64,000 nucleotides of DNA from Cupriavidus pauculus (lineage in GTDB: Bacteria > Pseudomonadota > Gammaproteobacteria > Burkholderiales > Burkholderiaceae): the NCBI RefSeq assembly GCF_022179805.1, contig NZ_BPUO01000003.1, positions 476,848 through 540,847 on the forward strand. Reading direction: 5' to 3'. Below, in pieces: positions 28,950-37,254 of this stretch. Within the stretch, counting starts at the first letter, position 1, and each line of letters starts with the position of its first letter. Below the pieces are notes generated by a model. The model had not been told where the DNA came from and searched no databases. It was given only the letters and a program-made list of their open reading frames with translations. A program made the translations under genes and the position numbers.

Positions 28950-29896
28950 TCGGTCGCTCGCTTGCCGGCGCGGATCACTTCCACGCCGTTGTCGTTGTTG
29001 GAGGATTCATGTCGCGCCACCGGCGCGGCTGGCGCTGCCGGTGCGATGGCACGGAGTGCGGGAGCCGCGGTCAGGCGTGGCGCGGCGCCACCAACCAGCC
29101 CGTTCAGGCTCACGCCCGCGGCGGCCCGGTCCATCGGCGCGCGCTGCGCTTCGGGCGGCACACCCGCGCGCGCCTGCAGCACGGCGGGCGCATCAGCGAA
29201 CATGCCTTCGCTGGGCATCGACGCATCGGACGGGTTGCGCAGCGCCAGCACCAGGCGCCCGGCCTGCTGCGCCATGGCCAGCTTGCCCACTTGTTCCACG
29301 GGCACCGACAGCACTGCCGTCTTGGCGCCTTCGCGGCGCGCCATCATCTGTTCGCCCTGCACCTTGCGCGAATCGTTGACGCTGCCCACGCCATACGCCA
29401 GCACGCGCAGGTGCGACAGCAGCAGGCGCGACTGGCTTTCGGCAATTTCCTGGTTGTCGCGGCGCAGGATCACAAACACATCGACAAAGTCGCCGGGCTG
29501 TACCTGATGGCCGACGCCGACCACTTCGTCCACCGCCACGGCCAAGGCGCGGTCGCCATCGGGAATCTGACGCGCCAGTCCCGAGAGCAATTGCCCTTCG
29601 AGCACTGGCACGTTGACACCGAGGTTGACCACCGGCACCTGGCCCACCACGCGCGCCGCGTCCTGGTAGGCGCCGGACGGTTCGATCGGCAGCTCCATGA
29701 CTGCGAGCGCATCGGCCGTCAGCGGCTTGCCGGCCTCCACCGCGCGCGTGGTCACCACCACGGCGTGCGTGGGTGCAGTCTTGGCATGAGGGATCGGCAC
29801 GGCGTGCGTGCGCGCCACCTGCCATGCCATCAGCGCCAGCAGTCCGGCCAGCACAAGCAGGACGACGGCGAGGATACGAATCTGTTTGCTGCTCAT
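28946..29896 (-). CDS. rcpC: RcpC/CpaB pilus assembly protein
   Basis: A 316-residue periplasmic protein with one N-terminal membrane anchor, an SAF domain (residues ~45-110: VVVTTRAVEAGKPLTADALAV) and the RcpC domain (VGHQVQPGDFVDVFVILRRD). The C-terminal ~70 residues are Ala/Pro-rich and likely disordered. CpaB/RcpC proteins support the secretin, perhaps through peptidoglycan contact. Seven bp after tadE. Confidence 0.9.
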   Translation of the reverse strand: MSSKQIRILAVVLLVLAGLLALMAWQVARTHAVPIPHAKTAPTHAVVVTTRAVEAGKPLTADALAVMELPIEPSGAYQDAARVVGQVPVVNLGVNVPVLEGQLLSGLARQIPDGDRALAVAVDEVVGVGHQVQPGDFVDVFVILRRDNQEIAESQSRLLLSHLRVLAYGVGSVNDSRKVQGEQMMARREGAKTAVLSVPVEQVGKLAMAQQAGRLVLALRNPSDASMPSEGMFADAPAVLQARAGVPPEAQRAPMDRAAAGVSLNGLVGGAAPRLTAAPALRAIAPAAPAAPVARHESSNNDNGVEVIRAGKRATE

Positions 29897-29902
29897 GTGG
29901 CC

Positions 29903-30364
29903 TCAGGTGTCGGGAGATAGCTGGACCACGGCGGCGCCGGTCAGCGTGGCGGGCATCGGTACGAACGGCACCGTTGGCAGGATGTTTTGCGTGGACATCT
30001 GGAGCGTGACGCGCACGCACTGGGCTCCGGCCGGCGCGGAGCAGGCGACGGCCTGGGCCAGCGAGCCACTGCCTACCTGGCCGGCGATGCTGGTGGGCAG
30101 CGTGCTGCGTGCGGCCTGGTCGGCAGCGGAGACGCGCAGGTCCAGCGTGGTGGACAGCGTGCCGCCATTCGATGCGAGCGGATAACGCAAGGCAGCCCGC
30201 GCGCCCTCTTGGGCGGCGAGCGTCAGCACCTGTTGCAGCGCCAGCACCGTACCGTAGTAGACGATGCCGATCACCACTGCGAACAGCAGCGGAAACACTA
30301 TCGCGAACTCGATCGCGGCCACACCGCTTGCGCGGCGTCCGTTCGCGTTCTTCCTGAATCCCAT
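29903..30364 (-). CDS. tadE: TadE-like pseudopilin
   Basis: A 153-residue TadE-family protein: a basic N-terminus, then GVAAIEFAIVFPLLFAVVIGIVYYG, with the Glu and Phe of pseudopilin processing sites, and a periplasmic domain with one Cys pair. Processing by a type IV prepilin peptidase is expected, but no such gene is in the window. Heads the downstream block; separated from flp by 309 bp. Confidence 0.9.
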   Translation of the reverse strand: MGFRKNANGRRASGVAAIEFAIVFPLLFAVVIGIVYYGTVLALQQVLTLAAQEGARAALRYPLASNGGTLSTTLDLRVSAADQAARSTLPTSIAGQVGSGSLAQAVACSAPAGAQCVRVTLQMSTQNILPTVPFVPMPATLTGAAVVQLSPDT

Positions 30365-30673
30365 GCCTTACCCGGTCAGTCAGCTGTTTCGCCCATCGCG
30401 TGGACGACGCGCGTCACCACCCGCCCGGTGCCGGCATTGCTGCCGGCACCGGCGGCGGTGCGCCCCGCCAGGGGCATCCCGAACTACATTGCCGCGACTT
30501 GTGCCACTCTTACTCTTCTTGCCTGGCCGTCCGTGTGTTGCCCGCAGCCAGTGCATTACTGCCACTTCTGCTCATGCGCGGGACGAGCGCGAACGCTGCC
30601 CCACGGCCGGCGCGTACGCCGGCGCGTTTCTGGTTGGTCCTGCGAAGTTCTGGTGAAGAGCTACGGGTAAGCG
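30365..30673. other. 309-bp gap between flp and tadE
   Basis: No gene supported, and in particular no prepilin peptidase (TadV/CpaA). It contains one strong hairpin, listed next. Confidence 0.6.
30425..30452. promoter_or_regulatory. 12-bp hairpin between flp and tadE
   Basis: CCGGTGCCGGCA-TTGC-TGCCGGCACCGG is a perfect 12-bp stem with a tetraloop. No T run follows on the minus strand, so it is more likely an mRNA-stabilising or attenuating structure that sets high flp relative to downstream genes than a simple terminator. Confidence 0.55.
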
Positions 30674-30865
30674 TCAGGTGCCGCTGTTCTTGGCGAACAT
30701 CGTCGAGACGCTCTTGGCGAGATCCGTGAAGCCGTCGCTGATGCCTTTGCCGAGTGCCTGCGCACCGACCACGATGGCCAGGGCAACAAGGCCGACGATC
30801 AGGCCGTATTCGATCGCGGTGGCACCGCGTTGTGTTTTGAGATGGCGCGCCAGTTGCTTTTGCAT
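30674..30865 (-). CDS. flp: Flp/Fap pilin subunit
   Basis: A 63-residue major pilin. A basic leader (MQKQLARHLKTQRG) is followed by the prepilin peptidase site after Gly14; the mature protein begins ATAIEYGLIVGLVALAIVVG with Glu and Tyr at +5 and +6, the Flp motif. ATG 30865 follows GGGAG at 5-6 bases. First gene of the Tad cluster, probably the most strongly expressed. Confidence 0.95.
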   Translation of the reverse strand: MQKQLARHLKTQRGATAIEYGLIVGLVALAIVVGAQALGKGISDGFTDLAKSVSTMFAKNSGT

Positions 30866-30994
30866 GATGACTCCCGAATTTGCGTGACCCCTGCGTGGAT
30901 GGCCCAGCGGTACTTCCTGACCCCATCCTTGTGTGCCGCCTTGCGGGTTACCCGTGGCGTTTATTGTGTTTTTGGCGCTGGTGAAACATTTATA

Positions 30995-31009
30995 AGACAT
31001 GCCATGTCT
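30995..31009 (-). promoter_or_regulatory. AGACATG-C-CATGTCT palindrome upstream of flp
   Basis: A perfect 7-1-7 inverted repeat 130 bp upstream of the flp start, next to a TATAA stretch. It is a candidate activator or repressor site for the Tad operon. Confidence 0.45.
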
Positions 31010-31140
31010 CAACCATACCCCCCGTTCGAGCTATGGTTGTCCCAGCTTAAAGTAGGACAGATGTTTCAAACAACGCGGCAGGGCATTGGCTATCGGTACG
31101 AGTCGGTACGAATTATTTAGATGCGCGCAACAAACGCAAG

Positions 31141-31190
31141 CGTGCCGTGCGGCGCCCTGCATTTCTCAAGCAAGGCGGCCGCACAGCACG
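31141..31190 (-). terminator. Hairpin downstream of the minus-strand lipoprotein gene
   Basis: Arms CGTGCCGTGCGGC (31141-31153) and GCCGCACAGCACG (31178-31190) pair with one mismatch around a 24-nt loop. It lies 103 bp after the stop at 31293. A T-containing but impure tail follows, so termination is only probable. Confidence 0.45.
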
Positions 31191-31292
31191 AAATAAAAGG
31201 ATGCGCCGCGCGGGGTAAGGACGACAGCGCACCGTAAAGTAGACGGAGCGGATGACAGGGAAAGTCCCGACGTCTTCCGCGTTGGTTTCAGA

Positions 31293-32456
31293 TCAATGGC
31301 GTGCGAGTCCGCCAAGCAAGCCGGTTACCGGCGCCAGCGGACTGCTGGTGTTGCCGGAAGTGCCACCACCAGCCGCGCTGGTCAGTCCCGTGGTGACCGT
31401 GTTGAGCAGGCCCGTCACCGGAGCCAGCGGATTGGCGCCGCCCGAGGTGCCGCCACCTGCGGCGCCACCGACCGAGCCCAGCAGGCCCGTCACCGGCGCA
31501 AGCGGATTGCTGCCGCCCGCCGAGCCTCCGGCGCCATTGAGCGGCAGGTTGTTGAGCAGGCCGCCAAGCGGATTGCCGGCGGCGCTGCCATTGCCGTTGA
31601 GCAGCACGCCCGCCGCCGCCACGGTCTTGCCTGTTTCGTTGACCACGCCGCCCAGCGGCGACACGATCGGCGTATTGGTGTTGGCGATCATGCTGCCCGT
31701 GGTGGCCACGGTATTGCCGAGCTTGGTGAGCAGGTTGTCCACCGGCACGCCCAGGCCCGTGGCCGCGCCCACGGTCTGCGTGGCATTGGTGAGCTGCGTG
31801 GTCAGCGGCACGATGACCTTGCTCGTGCTGTCGGTCAGTTGCGCGACCGGCCCGGTGCCAAGCGCTTCGCCAAGCTTGCCGCCCACCGTCATCACGCCCT
31901 GTCCCACGGTCTGCACGAGCCCGCCGGCCGGATTGGTCAGCGGTGACAGTGCCGACAGTTGATCGCTGCCCACTGCCTTGACGAGATCGCCCGCGCTGAC
32001 GACGGTCACGCCAGCCTGCGTAACGACGTTGCCCGTGCTGGCGACGGTCACACCGACGGGATTGTCGACAGCACCGATCTGCCCCAGACCATCGCGTACG
32101 CCAACGCCCAGCGTCTGCACGGTCTTGCCCGTTTCGATCACGACGTCGCCGGTGGCGTTCTTCGCCGTGGTCGGCACCAGCGGCAGGCTGGTGTCCTTGA
32201 TCTGCTGCCCGATTTCACTGACCGCGTTGCCGGTGGCCACCACGGTATTGCCCGCGCTTTCCGCGACCTTGCCGGTGGGCGTGGTCTCTGCCGTGGGTTG
32301 CGGATTGGTGGTGCCAGGGTTGGTCGGCGTGGAGGGTGTGGTGGGGCTTGAGCCACCGCCGGAGCCGCCCGATGCGCAGCCCGCCAGCAAGGCAACGGCG
32401 GCGGCGCAGGCGATCGCCATCGTGTTGAACGGGCGCGTCGGCTTGATTGCGTTCAT
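31293..32456 (-). CDS. Gly/Thr/Val-rich lipoprotein, paralogue A
   Basis: A 387-residue lipoprotein: the signal peptide ends in LLAGC, followed by a Gly/Ser/Thr/Pro linker. A long repetitive region has units such as VAxTGNVVxxxG and ends in three copies of PLAPVTGLL. Database names for such proteins often say collagen-like, but I see no Gly-X-Y triplets. ATG 32456 follows AGGAG. It is a clear paralogue of the divergently transcribed 33059 gene (shared blocks GPVxQLTxSxSKxIVPLTxxLTN and GAATGLGxPVxNLL). Possibly a surface-exposed lipoprotein. Confidence 0.75.
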   Translation of the reverse strand: MNAIKPTRPFNTMAIACAAAVALLAGCASGGSGGGSSPTTPSTPTNPGTTNPQPTAETTPTGKVAESAGNTVVATGNAVSEIGQQIKDTSLPLVPTTAKNATGDVVIETGKTVQTLGVGVRDGLGQIGAVDNPVGVTVASTGNVVTQAGVTVVSAGDLVKAVGSDQLSALSPLTNPAGGLVQTVGQGVMTVGGKLGEALGTGPVAQLTDSTSKVIVPLTTQLTNATQTVGAATGLGVPVDNLLTKLGNTVATTGSMIANTNTPIVSPLGGVVNETGKTVAAAGVLLNGNGSAAGNPLGGLLNNLPLNGAGGSAGGSNPLAPVTGLLGSVGGAAGGGTSGGANPLAPVTGLLNTVTTGLTSAAGGGTSGNTSSPLAPVTGLLGGLARH

Positions 32457-32616
32457 GTCCTGATCTCCTGTCAATGTTCTGTGTGGGTCCACTGGCGCCA
32501 CCTGCTCTGTCCGCGTTGGCAACGTGTAGGTCTGGCGTGGCTGCGGGGCTATGGCGCAAGCCGTGTGCCAGCCTCAATCGCATGTTCGATACGCACGCCA
32601 TACACCGCGCCCACCT

Positions 32617-32651
32617 GCCTGCAAAGCCTTGCGGGGCAAGGCTTTGCAGGC
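32617..32651. repeat. Perfect 16-bp stem hairpin
   Basis: GCCTGCAAAGCCTTGC - GGG - GCAAGGCTTTGCAGGC: 16 perfect base pairs with a 3-nt loop. There is no T run on either side. It lies 160 bp upstream of lipoprotein A. It may be an operator, a cruciform or a leader structure. Confidence 0.6.
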
Positions 32652-32696
32652 CGCGCGCAGCGCCTGCCGATGCCGCGTGTGCGGCGGCGTACCGTT

Positions 32697-32815
32697 GTTA
32701 CGTGCTACGTAACGTGTTCCCCGGTGCGCGTTACAGCCCACGGCCGCCACTGGCCAACGCGAATGGGGCGATCGTTCCCCGCATGTCACCGGGCGTTACG
32801 TAACGCGTAACGCCC
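32697..32815. promoter_or_regulatory. Cluster of GTTACGTAAC palindromes
   Basis: GTTACGT-GCT-ACGTAAC lies at 32697-32713. GGGCGTTAC-GTAACGC-GTAACGCCC lies at 32791-32815 and contains CGTTACGTAACG. A half site GCGCGTTAC sits between. The repeated TTACGTAA core in a divergent promoter region suggests multiple operators of one regulator. Confidence 0.5.
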
Positions 32816-33058
32816 GACGCGGCGCGCAACGCCGCCGTGCGCTTCAGGCGCGCGTTTGATCCGCCAGCCGCAAACCCTTGTGCCACATGCGTTTGCGCGC
32901 CACGTCCCCCGCTTTCGCATGGCATGGCCGAGCACGGCCCCAGCCACTGGCACACCGTTTGCGCAATAGAAGCCAGACGCGGCACGCAGCGCACTACACG
33001 AACAAACACAAAGCGCGCCGTGAACTTCGACGGGAAAACTCGGAAAAAGGAAAAGGTC

Positions 33059-34387
33059 ATGCGCAACCCACAACAGATCGCTCGCCAACTCTGCGTCACC
33101 GCACTGCTCGGGTCATTGCTGGTACTGGCCGGCTGCGCCAGCGGCAGCGGTTCCACGTCGATGGGCACCAGCGGCACTGGCAGCTCCGGCGGATCGAGCA
33201 ACACGGCCACCACGGGTGGCGGCACTGGCGGCGGCACGGACACCGCCAACAACGGTGGCACCAACAACGGCGGCGGTGGCGGCAACAACAACGGCGGCGG
33301 CACCACCACCGCGCTGACGCCCACCAGCGCCATCGTCAACAACGCCGGCGGCATCGTCGGCGGCGTCGGCAATACCGTCAGCGGTGTGGGCGATGCCATC
33401 AAGGACGCCAACGTACCGGTGGTGTCGGCGCAGACCAAGGACGGCCTGGCTGGCGTGGTGAGTTCGGTGGGCGACGCAGTGAGCGTGCTCGGCGCGGGCG
33501 TGCAATCGGGTCTGGGCAATATGCCCAATGCCACGAATCCGCTGGGTACCACCGTGGCCAGCACCGGCGGGGTGGTCAGCCAACTCGGCAATGCCGTGAC
33601 CAACGCCGGCAGCGCGGTCAGCGGTCTGGGCAGCGGCCCGCTGGCACCGCTCGCGGCCGTGACCACGCCGTTGGGCGGCGTGGTGTCGCAAGTGGGCGGC
33701 GCGGTCAACATCGTCGGCGACAAGCTGGGCACCGCGCTTTCCACTGGTCCGGTGGAACAGCTCACGTCGAGTGTCAGCAAGGCCATCGTGCCGCTGACAT
33801 CCACGCTGACCAACGGCACGCAAACGCTCGGCGCCGCAACGGGGCTGGGCGCGCCCGTCAACAACCTGCTGGCGACCGTGGGCGGCGCACTGGCCACGGC
33901 CGGCTCGCAGCTCACCGCCACCAACACGCCGGTGGTGTCCGGCGTGGGCGGCATCGTCTCCGGCACAGGCAACACCGTGGCCGCCATCGGCGGCGTGGTG
34001 AACGGCCCGGCCGTCGGTGCTGCCGGCGCGAGCCCGCTGGCACCGATCACCAACCTGGTTGGCGGGCTGACCGGCGGCCTCACGGGTGCGACGGGCGGCG
34101 CAGGTGGCGCGGCCAGTCCGCTGGCCCCTGTCGCCGGACTCGTGAGCGGCGTGACCAGCGGCCTGACCAGCGCCACCGGCGGCAGTGCCAGCCCGTTGGC
34201 GCCCGTGACGGCCGTCGTCGCCGGACTCACCGGCGGCAACGCTCCGGCCAGCGGCGGCACCTCGGGCGGCACGGGCACCAAGCCCGCCAATCCGCTGGCG
34301 CCGGTGACCGGCGTGGTCGGCGGGCTGGTGGGCGGCGTCGTGGGTGGCCTGGGCGGTCTGGGCGGCGCACTCGGCGGCAAGAAGTAA
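33059..34387 (+). CDS. Gly/Thr/Val-rich lipoprotein, paralogue B
   Basis: A 442-residue lipoprotein with a signal peptide ending VLAGC. A ~70-residue Gly/Asn/Thr/Ser linker (TGGGTGGGTDTANNGG) is followed by the repetitive domain shared with paralogue A and a C-terminal set of four PLAPxxxLV repeats ending in GGLGGALGGKK. ATG 33059 follows an AAAGGAAAAGG purine run. The next gene, 136 bp downstream, encodes an FhaC/ShlB-type transporter. Export of this lipoprotein by that transporter is possible but unproven; no TPS (filamentous haemagglutinin) secretion domain is seen. Confidence 0.75.
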   Translation: MRNPQQIARQLCVTALLGSLLVLAGCASGSGSTSMGTSGTGSSGGSSNTATTGGGTGGGTDTANNGGTNNGGGGGNNNGGGTTTALTPTSAIVNNAGGIVGGVGNTVSGVGDAIKDANVPVVSAQTKDGLAGVVSSVGDAVSVLGAGVQSGLGNMPNATNPLGTTVASTGGVVSQLGNAVTNAGSAVSGLGSGPLAPLAAVTTPLGGVVSQVGGAVNIVGDKLGTALSTGPVEQLTSSVSKAIVPLTSTLTNGTQTLGAATGLGAPVNNLLATVGGALATAGSQLTATNTPVVSGVGGIVSGTGNTVAAIGGVVNGPAVGAAGASPLAPITNLVGGLTGGLTGATGGAGGAASPLAPVAGLVSGVTSGLTSATGGSASPLAPVTAVVAGLTGGNAPASGGTSGGTGTKPANPLAPVTGVVGGLVGGVVGGLGGLGGALGGKK

Positions 34388-34523
34388 GACCACGGGGCGC
34401 GCAGTGCCCCAACCAAGCAAAGCGTCACGGCCACCGGATGGACGACAGGGAAGCGGCATCCCTGTTGTCCGTGGCACATGACCACATAGCCGCAGGCAGT
34501 TTTCCAGTTCGAGGGGTAATACC

Positions 34524-36200
34524 ATGCAACCACGCAATCGCGTCGCCGCGCTGTTGATCGGCGTCGGCATCATCCAGAGCGGCGTGTCCCACGCCGAACG
34601 CGGCCCGGTTCAGGGCGATCCCACGCAAACCTTGCCGCGCATCGCGCCAAGCCGCCCCGCGCAGGGCAACGTCACCGTGCAGGTGGAGCGTCCCGATGCC
34701 GCGATGCAGAACCTGCTGGCCTCGCGGCTCACGCCGAAACACTTCCAGATCGAAGGCGCGAAGACGCTGCCGTTCGAGCGCATCGCCGAAAAGTTCACGC
34801 CGCTGGCCAACCGCGAGATCACGGTGGCCGAGCTGCTGCAGGCCGCCGAGTCGGTGACGCAGATGTACAAGGACGCGGGCTATCCGCTGTCGTTCGCATT
34901 CGTGCCGGCCCAGTCGTTCGAGAACGGCAAGGTGCTGATCACCGTGGTGGAAGGCTACGTGGCCAACATCACGGTCAAGGGCAAGCCCGGGCCCGCCGAG
35001 GCGCGCCTGCGCAAGATCGCCGAACAGCTCAAGAAGGATCGCCCGCTGCGCCAGGAGAGCTTTGAGCACTACGTGAACGTGCTGGCGCAGCAGCCCGGCA
35101 TGCAGGTCAACGCCACGGTGCAGCCGCCCACCACCACCGACGGCGCGTGCGACATGGTGCTGGAGGTCAAGCGCAAGCCGTTCACGTTCGGTACCGGTGT
35201 GGAATGGATGTCGCCGGGCGTGCGCGCCATCGCCACGGCCACCACCAACAGCCTGACGCCGCTGGGCGAGCAGTTGTCGTTCTCCACGCTGTTCCCCAAG
35301 GGCCGCGACAACGAGGAGTACTACAGCGCCACCTACGCCCAGCCGCTGGGCACCGAGGGCATGCTGGCCAAGATCACGGCGTCGCACTATCGCGGCGTAC
35401 CGCAGAACAGCACGCTGGCGCCCATCGGCTTCGACCCGCGCTACGTCAACGATTCGAAGCGGCTGGGTGGATCGCTGAGCTATCCGGTGATCCTGAACAA
35501 CCGCCATGTGCTGACGCTGACCGGCGGCTTCTACGCCAACAGCCAGTTCGAGCGCTACACGCAGGCCGTGCAGCCGGGCGCCGGCCGTCAGGTGGAGCTG
35601 TCAACCAGCGTGCGCGTGGCCAGCGCCGAGGCGTCGTACCTGCAGCGTGGCACCGGCGTGACGCGCAACGCGACGCTGGGTGTCTACAAGGGCTTTGATG
35701 CGCTGGGCGCCAATCGCGAGAACAACCTCAATGACCTGAGCTTCTGGCGCACGCGGCTGCTGCTGTCGCAGGCGAACGACCTGCCGCTTGGCTTTGGCGT
35801 CGCGCTGTCGGCGGCCGGGCAGTACAGCGGCAACCGCCTGGCGTCGAGCGAACAGATCAGTTTTGGCGGCCGCTTCTTCGGGCTCGGCTATCCGGCCGGC
35901 GAAGTCGCGGGCGACAAGGGCTGGGGCGCATCGGCCGAATTGAACCGGCTGTTCACGCTGGACTTCACGTACCTGAAGACGCTGCAGCCGTTCGTCGTGG
36001 CCGACATGGCGCGCGTGTATTCGAACAGCGTGTCGCTGTCGCACCGCACGCTGCAGTCGCTGGCCATCGGCCTGCGGTTTTCCGACCGCCGCTATTACAC
36101 GATGGATGTCTCGTTGGCCCAGCCGGTGGGCGACAAGCCCACCAACGCCAGCCACCGCTCGCCGCGCATCAACCTGCTGTGGTCGTACCAGTTCGACTGA
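34524..36200 (+). CDS. FhaC/ShlB-type two-partner secretion transporter
   Basis: A 558-residue outer-membrane protein of the TpsB/Omp85 superfamily. Signal peptide (to ~HAE), then two POTRA domains (HFQIEGAKTLPFERIAEKF, residues ~73-150; a second to ~225), then a 16-strand beta-barrel ending in LLWSYQFD with the aromatic C-terminus. The L6 loop region reads GGRFFGLGYPAGE, so the conserved Arg of (V)RGY is absent. It should insert or export a partner across the outer membrane. No classical TpsA is nearby; lipoprotein B directly precedes it. Confidence 0.88.
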   Translation: MQPRNRVAALLIGVGIIQSGVSHAERGPVQGDPTQTLPRIAPSRPAQGNVTVQVERPDAAMQNLLASRLTPKHFQIEGAKTLPFERIAEKFTPLANREITVAELLQAAESVTQMYKDAGYPLSFAFVPAQSFENGKVLITVVEGYVANITVKGKPGPAEARLRKIAEQLKKDRPLRQESFEHYVNVLAQQPGMQVNATVQPPTTTDGACDMVLEVKRKPFTFGTGVEWMSPGVRAIATATTNSLTPLGEQLSFSTLFPKGRDNEEYYSATYAQPLGTEGMLAKITASHYRGVPQNSTLAPIGFDPRYVNDSKRLGGSLSYPVILNNRHVLTLTGGFYANSQFERYTQAVQPGAGRQVELSTSVRVASAEASYLQRGTGVTRNATLGVYKGFDALGANRENNLNDLSFWRTRLLLSQANDLPLGFGVALSAAGQYSGNRLASSEQISFGGRFFGLGYPAGEVAGDKGWGASAELNRLFTLDFTYLKTLQPFVVADMARVYSNSVSLSHRTLQSLAIGLRFSDRRYYTMDVSLAQPVGDKPTNASHRSPRINLLWSYQFD

Positions 36201-36230
36201 TCGCCCTGGCTTCTCGCGTCAACCCGCGCG

Positions 36231-36437
36231 TCAGTTGACGCGGAAGCCGATCTTCAGCGACACCTGGAAATGGCCGACCTTGCCGTCCTGCACATGGCCG
36301 CGTATCTCGATGACTTCGAACCAGTCGATATGCTTGATGGTCTCGCCGGCCTTGGCCAGCGCGTTGCGGATGGCCTGGTCGCTGCTATCGGGGGACGATC
36401 CAACAATCTCCACGAGCTTGTAGGTATGGTCGGACAT
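36231..36437 (-). CDS. Dodecin flavin-binding protein
   Basis: A 68-residue dodecin that forms hollow dodecamers storing flavins or CoA-type ligands. The key Trp39 in HIDWFEV stacks on the isoalloxazine ring, and the family core VEIVGSSPDSSDQAIRNAL and HFQVSLKIGFRV is intact. It converges on the FhaC-like gene with 30 bp between stops. Monocistronic. Confidence 0.93.
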   Translation of the reverse strand: MSDHTYKLVEIVGSSPDSSDQAIRNALAKAGETIKHIDWFEVIEIRGHVQDGKVGHFQVSLKIGFRVN

Positions 36438-36645
36438 GCGGGTCTCCTTGTGTTGCAGGGTTCATGCGGCGGTGCATCCAGCCCCACCGCGTCCACGTCG
36501 CCTTCATCATAGGCACCAGTCAGGTCGAGTCCCAAGGAGGCACGGCAGTTCCCGAACATGCGCGCGCGCGTTTTCTGTTGCGAAATGCGCGCGGGGCCTG
36601 TTACGCTGCCTGCCCTCCGATTCCCTGTCACCACCCTGTAACCTG

Positions 36646-37254
36646 ATGTTTCTTTCCTTGCTTCAATGCAGGCGGCTCGCCACGGCGGGCATCGCGGGCC
36701 TGCTCGTCATCGCCGGGTCTGCCCAGGCGCGCACCACCTCCATGCTCGACCGCGCGGTCGACGCCCTGACCACGCCACGTGCGCACAGCAGCCAGTTCGC
36801 GGCGGGCAGCACGTACACGCTGTGCTTCGTGCCCGATGGCCCGAGCTGCCAGGACATGATCGTCGACGCGATCAACCGCACGCGCAACCGGCTGCTGATC
36901 CAGGCGTATTCGTTCACGAGCACGCCCATTGCCAAGGCCGTGGCCGAGGCGCACCAGCGCGGCGTGGACGTGCGCGTGATCGTCGACAAGAGCCAGGCAT
37001 CCGAGCGCTACACCAGCGCCACCTTCCTCAAGAACGCCGGCATCCCGGTGGTCATCGATACCCGGCCGGCCATCGCCCATAACAAGGTGATGGTGTTCGA
37101 CGACCAGGCCGTGTTCACCGGATCGTTCAACTTCACCAAGTCGGCGCAGGAACGTAACGCGGAGAACGGCATGCTGATCCGTGGCGACAGCGCCGTGGTG
37201 AAGGCGTACACCGACAACTGGCACACGCGTTTCGAGAAGTCTTCGGCCTACTGA
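36646..37254 (+). CDS. Exported phospholipase-D-family nuclease-like protein
   Basis: A 202-residue single-HKD protein. Signal peptide to about residue 28 (GSAQA). The HKD motif is HNKVMVFDD (His145, Lys147, Asp152) followed by GSFNF (159-163). This matches the Nuc/EDTA-resistant endonuclease group, which dimerises to build one active site. A Cys pair (Cys60, Cys68) could form a disulfide, fitting a periplasmic location. The ribosome-binding site is weak. Likely substrates are DNA or phospholipid; not resolvable here. Confidence 0.85.
   Translation: MFLSLLQCRRLATAGIAGLLVIAGSAQARTTSMLDRAVDALTTPRAHSSQFAAGSTYTLCFVPDGPSCQDMIVDAINRTRNRLLIQAYSFTSTPIAKAVAEAHQRGVDVRVIVDKSQASERYTSATFLKNAGIPVVIDTRPAIAHNKVMVFDDQAVFTGSFNFTKSAQERNAENGMLIRGDSAVVKAYTDNWHTRFEKSSAY

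Larger units (their letters stand above)
30866..31292. other. 427-bp region upstream of flp
   Basis: No gene supported. It holds the flp control region and, at 31141-31190, the 3' hairpin of the neighbouring lipoprotein gene. An 8-bp inverted pair TGAAACAT (30982-30989) and ATGTTTCA (31061-31068) and a 7-bp pair CAACCAT/ATGGTTG (31010-31039) are also visible. Confidence 0.5.
32457..33058. other. 602-bp divergent region between the paired lipoprotein genes
   Basis: No gene supported. It contains a 35-nt perfect hairpin (32617-32651) and repeated GTTACGTAAC-type palindromes (32697-32815), both listed. The rest should hold the two divergent promoters. Confidence 0.6.

Noticed and set aside
30925..31190. 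Possible sigma-54 (-24/-12) promoter upstream of flp
   Set aside because: GGCAC-like and TTGC-like elements are present but never with the required 10-bp GG-GC spacing.
31293..34387. Collagen-like label for the two lipoproteins
   Set aside because: No run of Gly-X-Y triplets is visible; the repeats are Val/Thr/Gly and PLAPVTGLL units.
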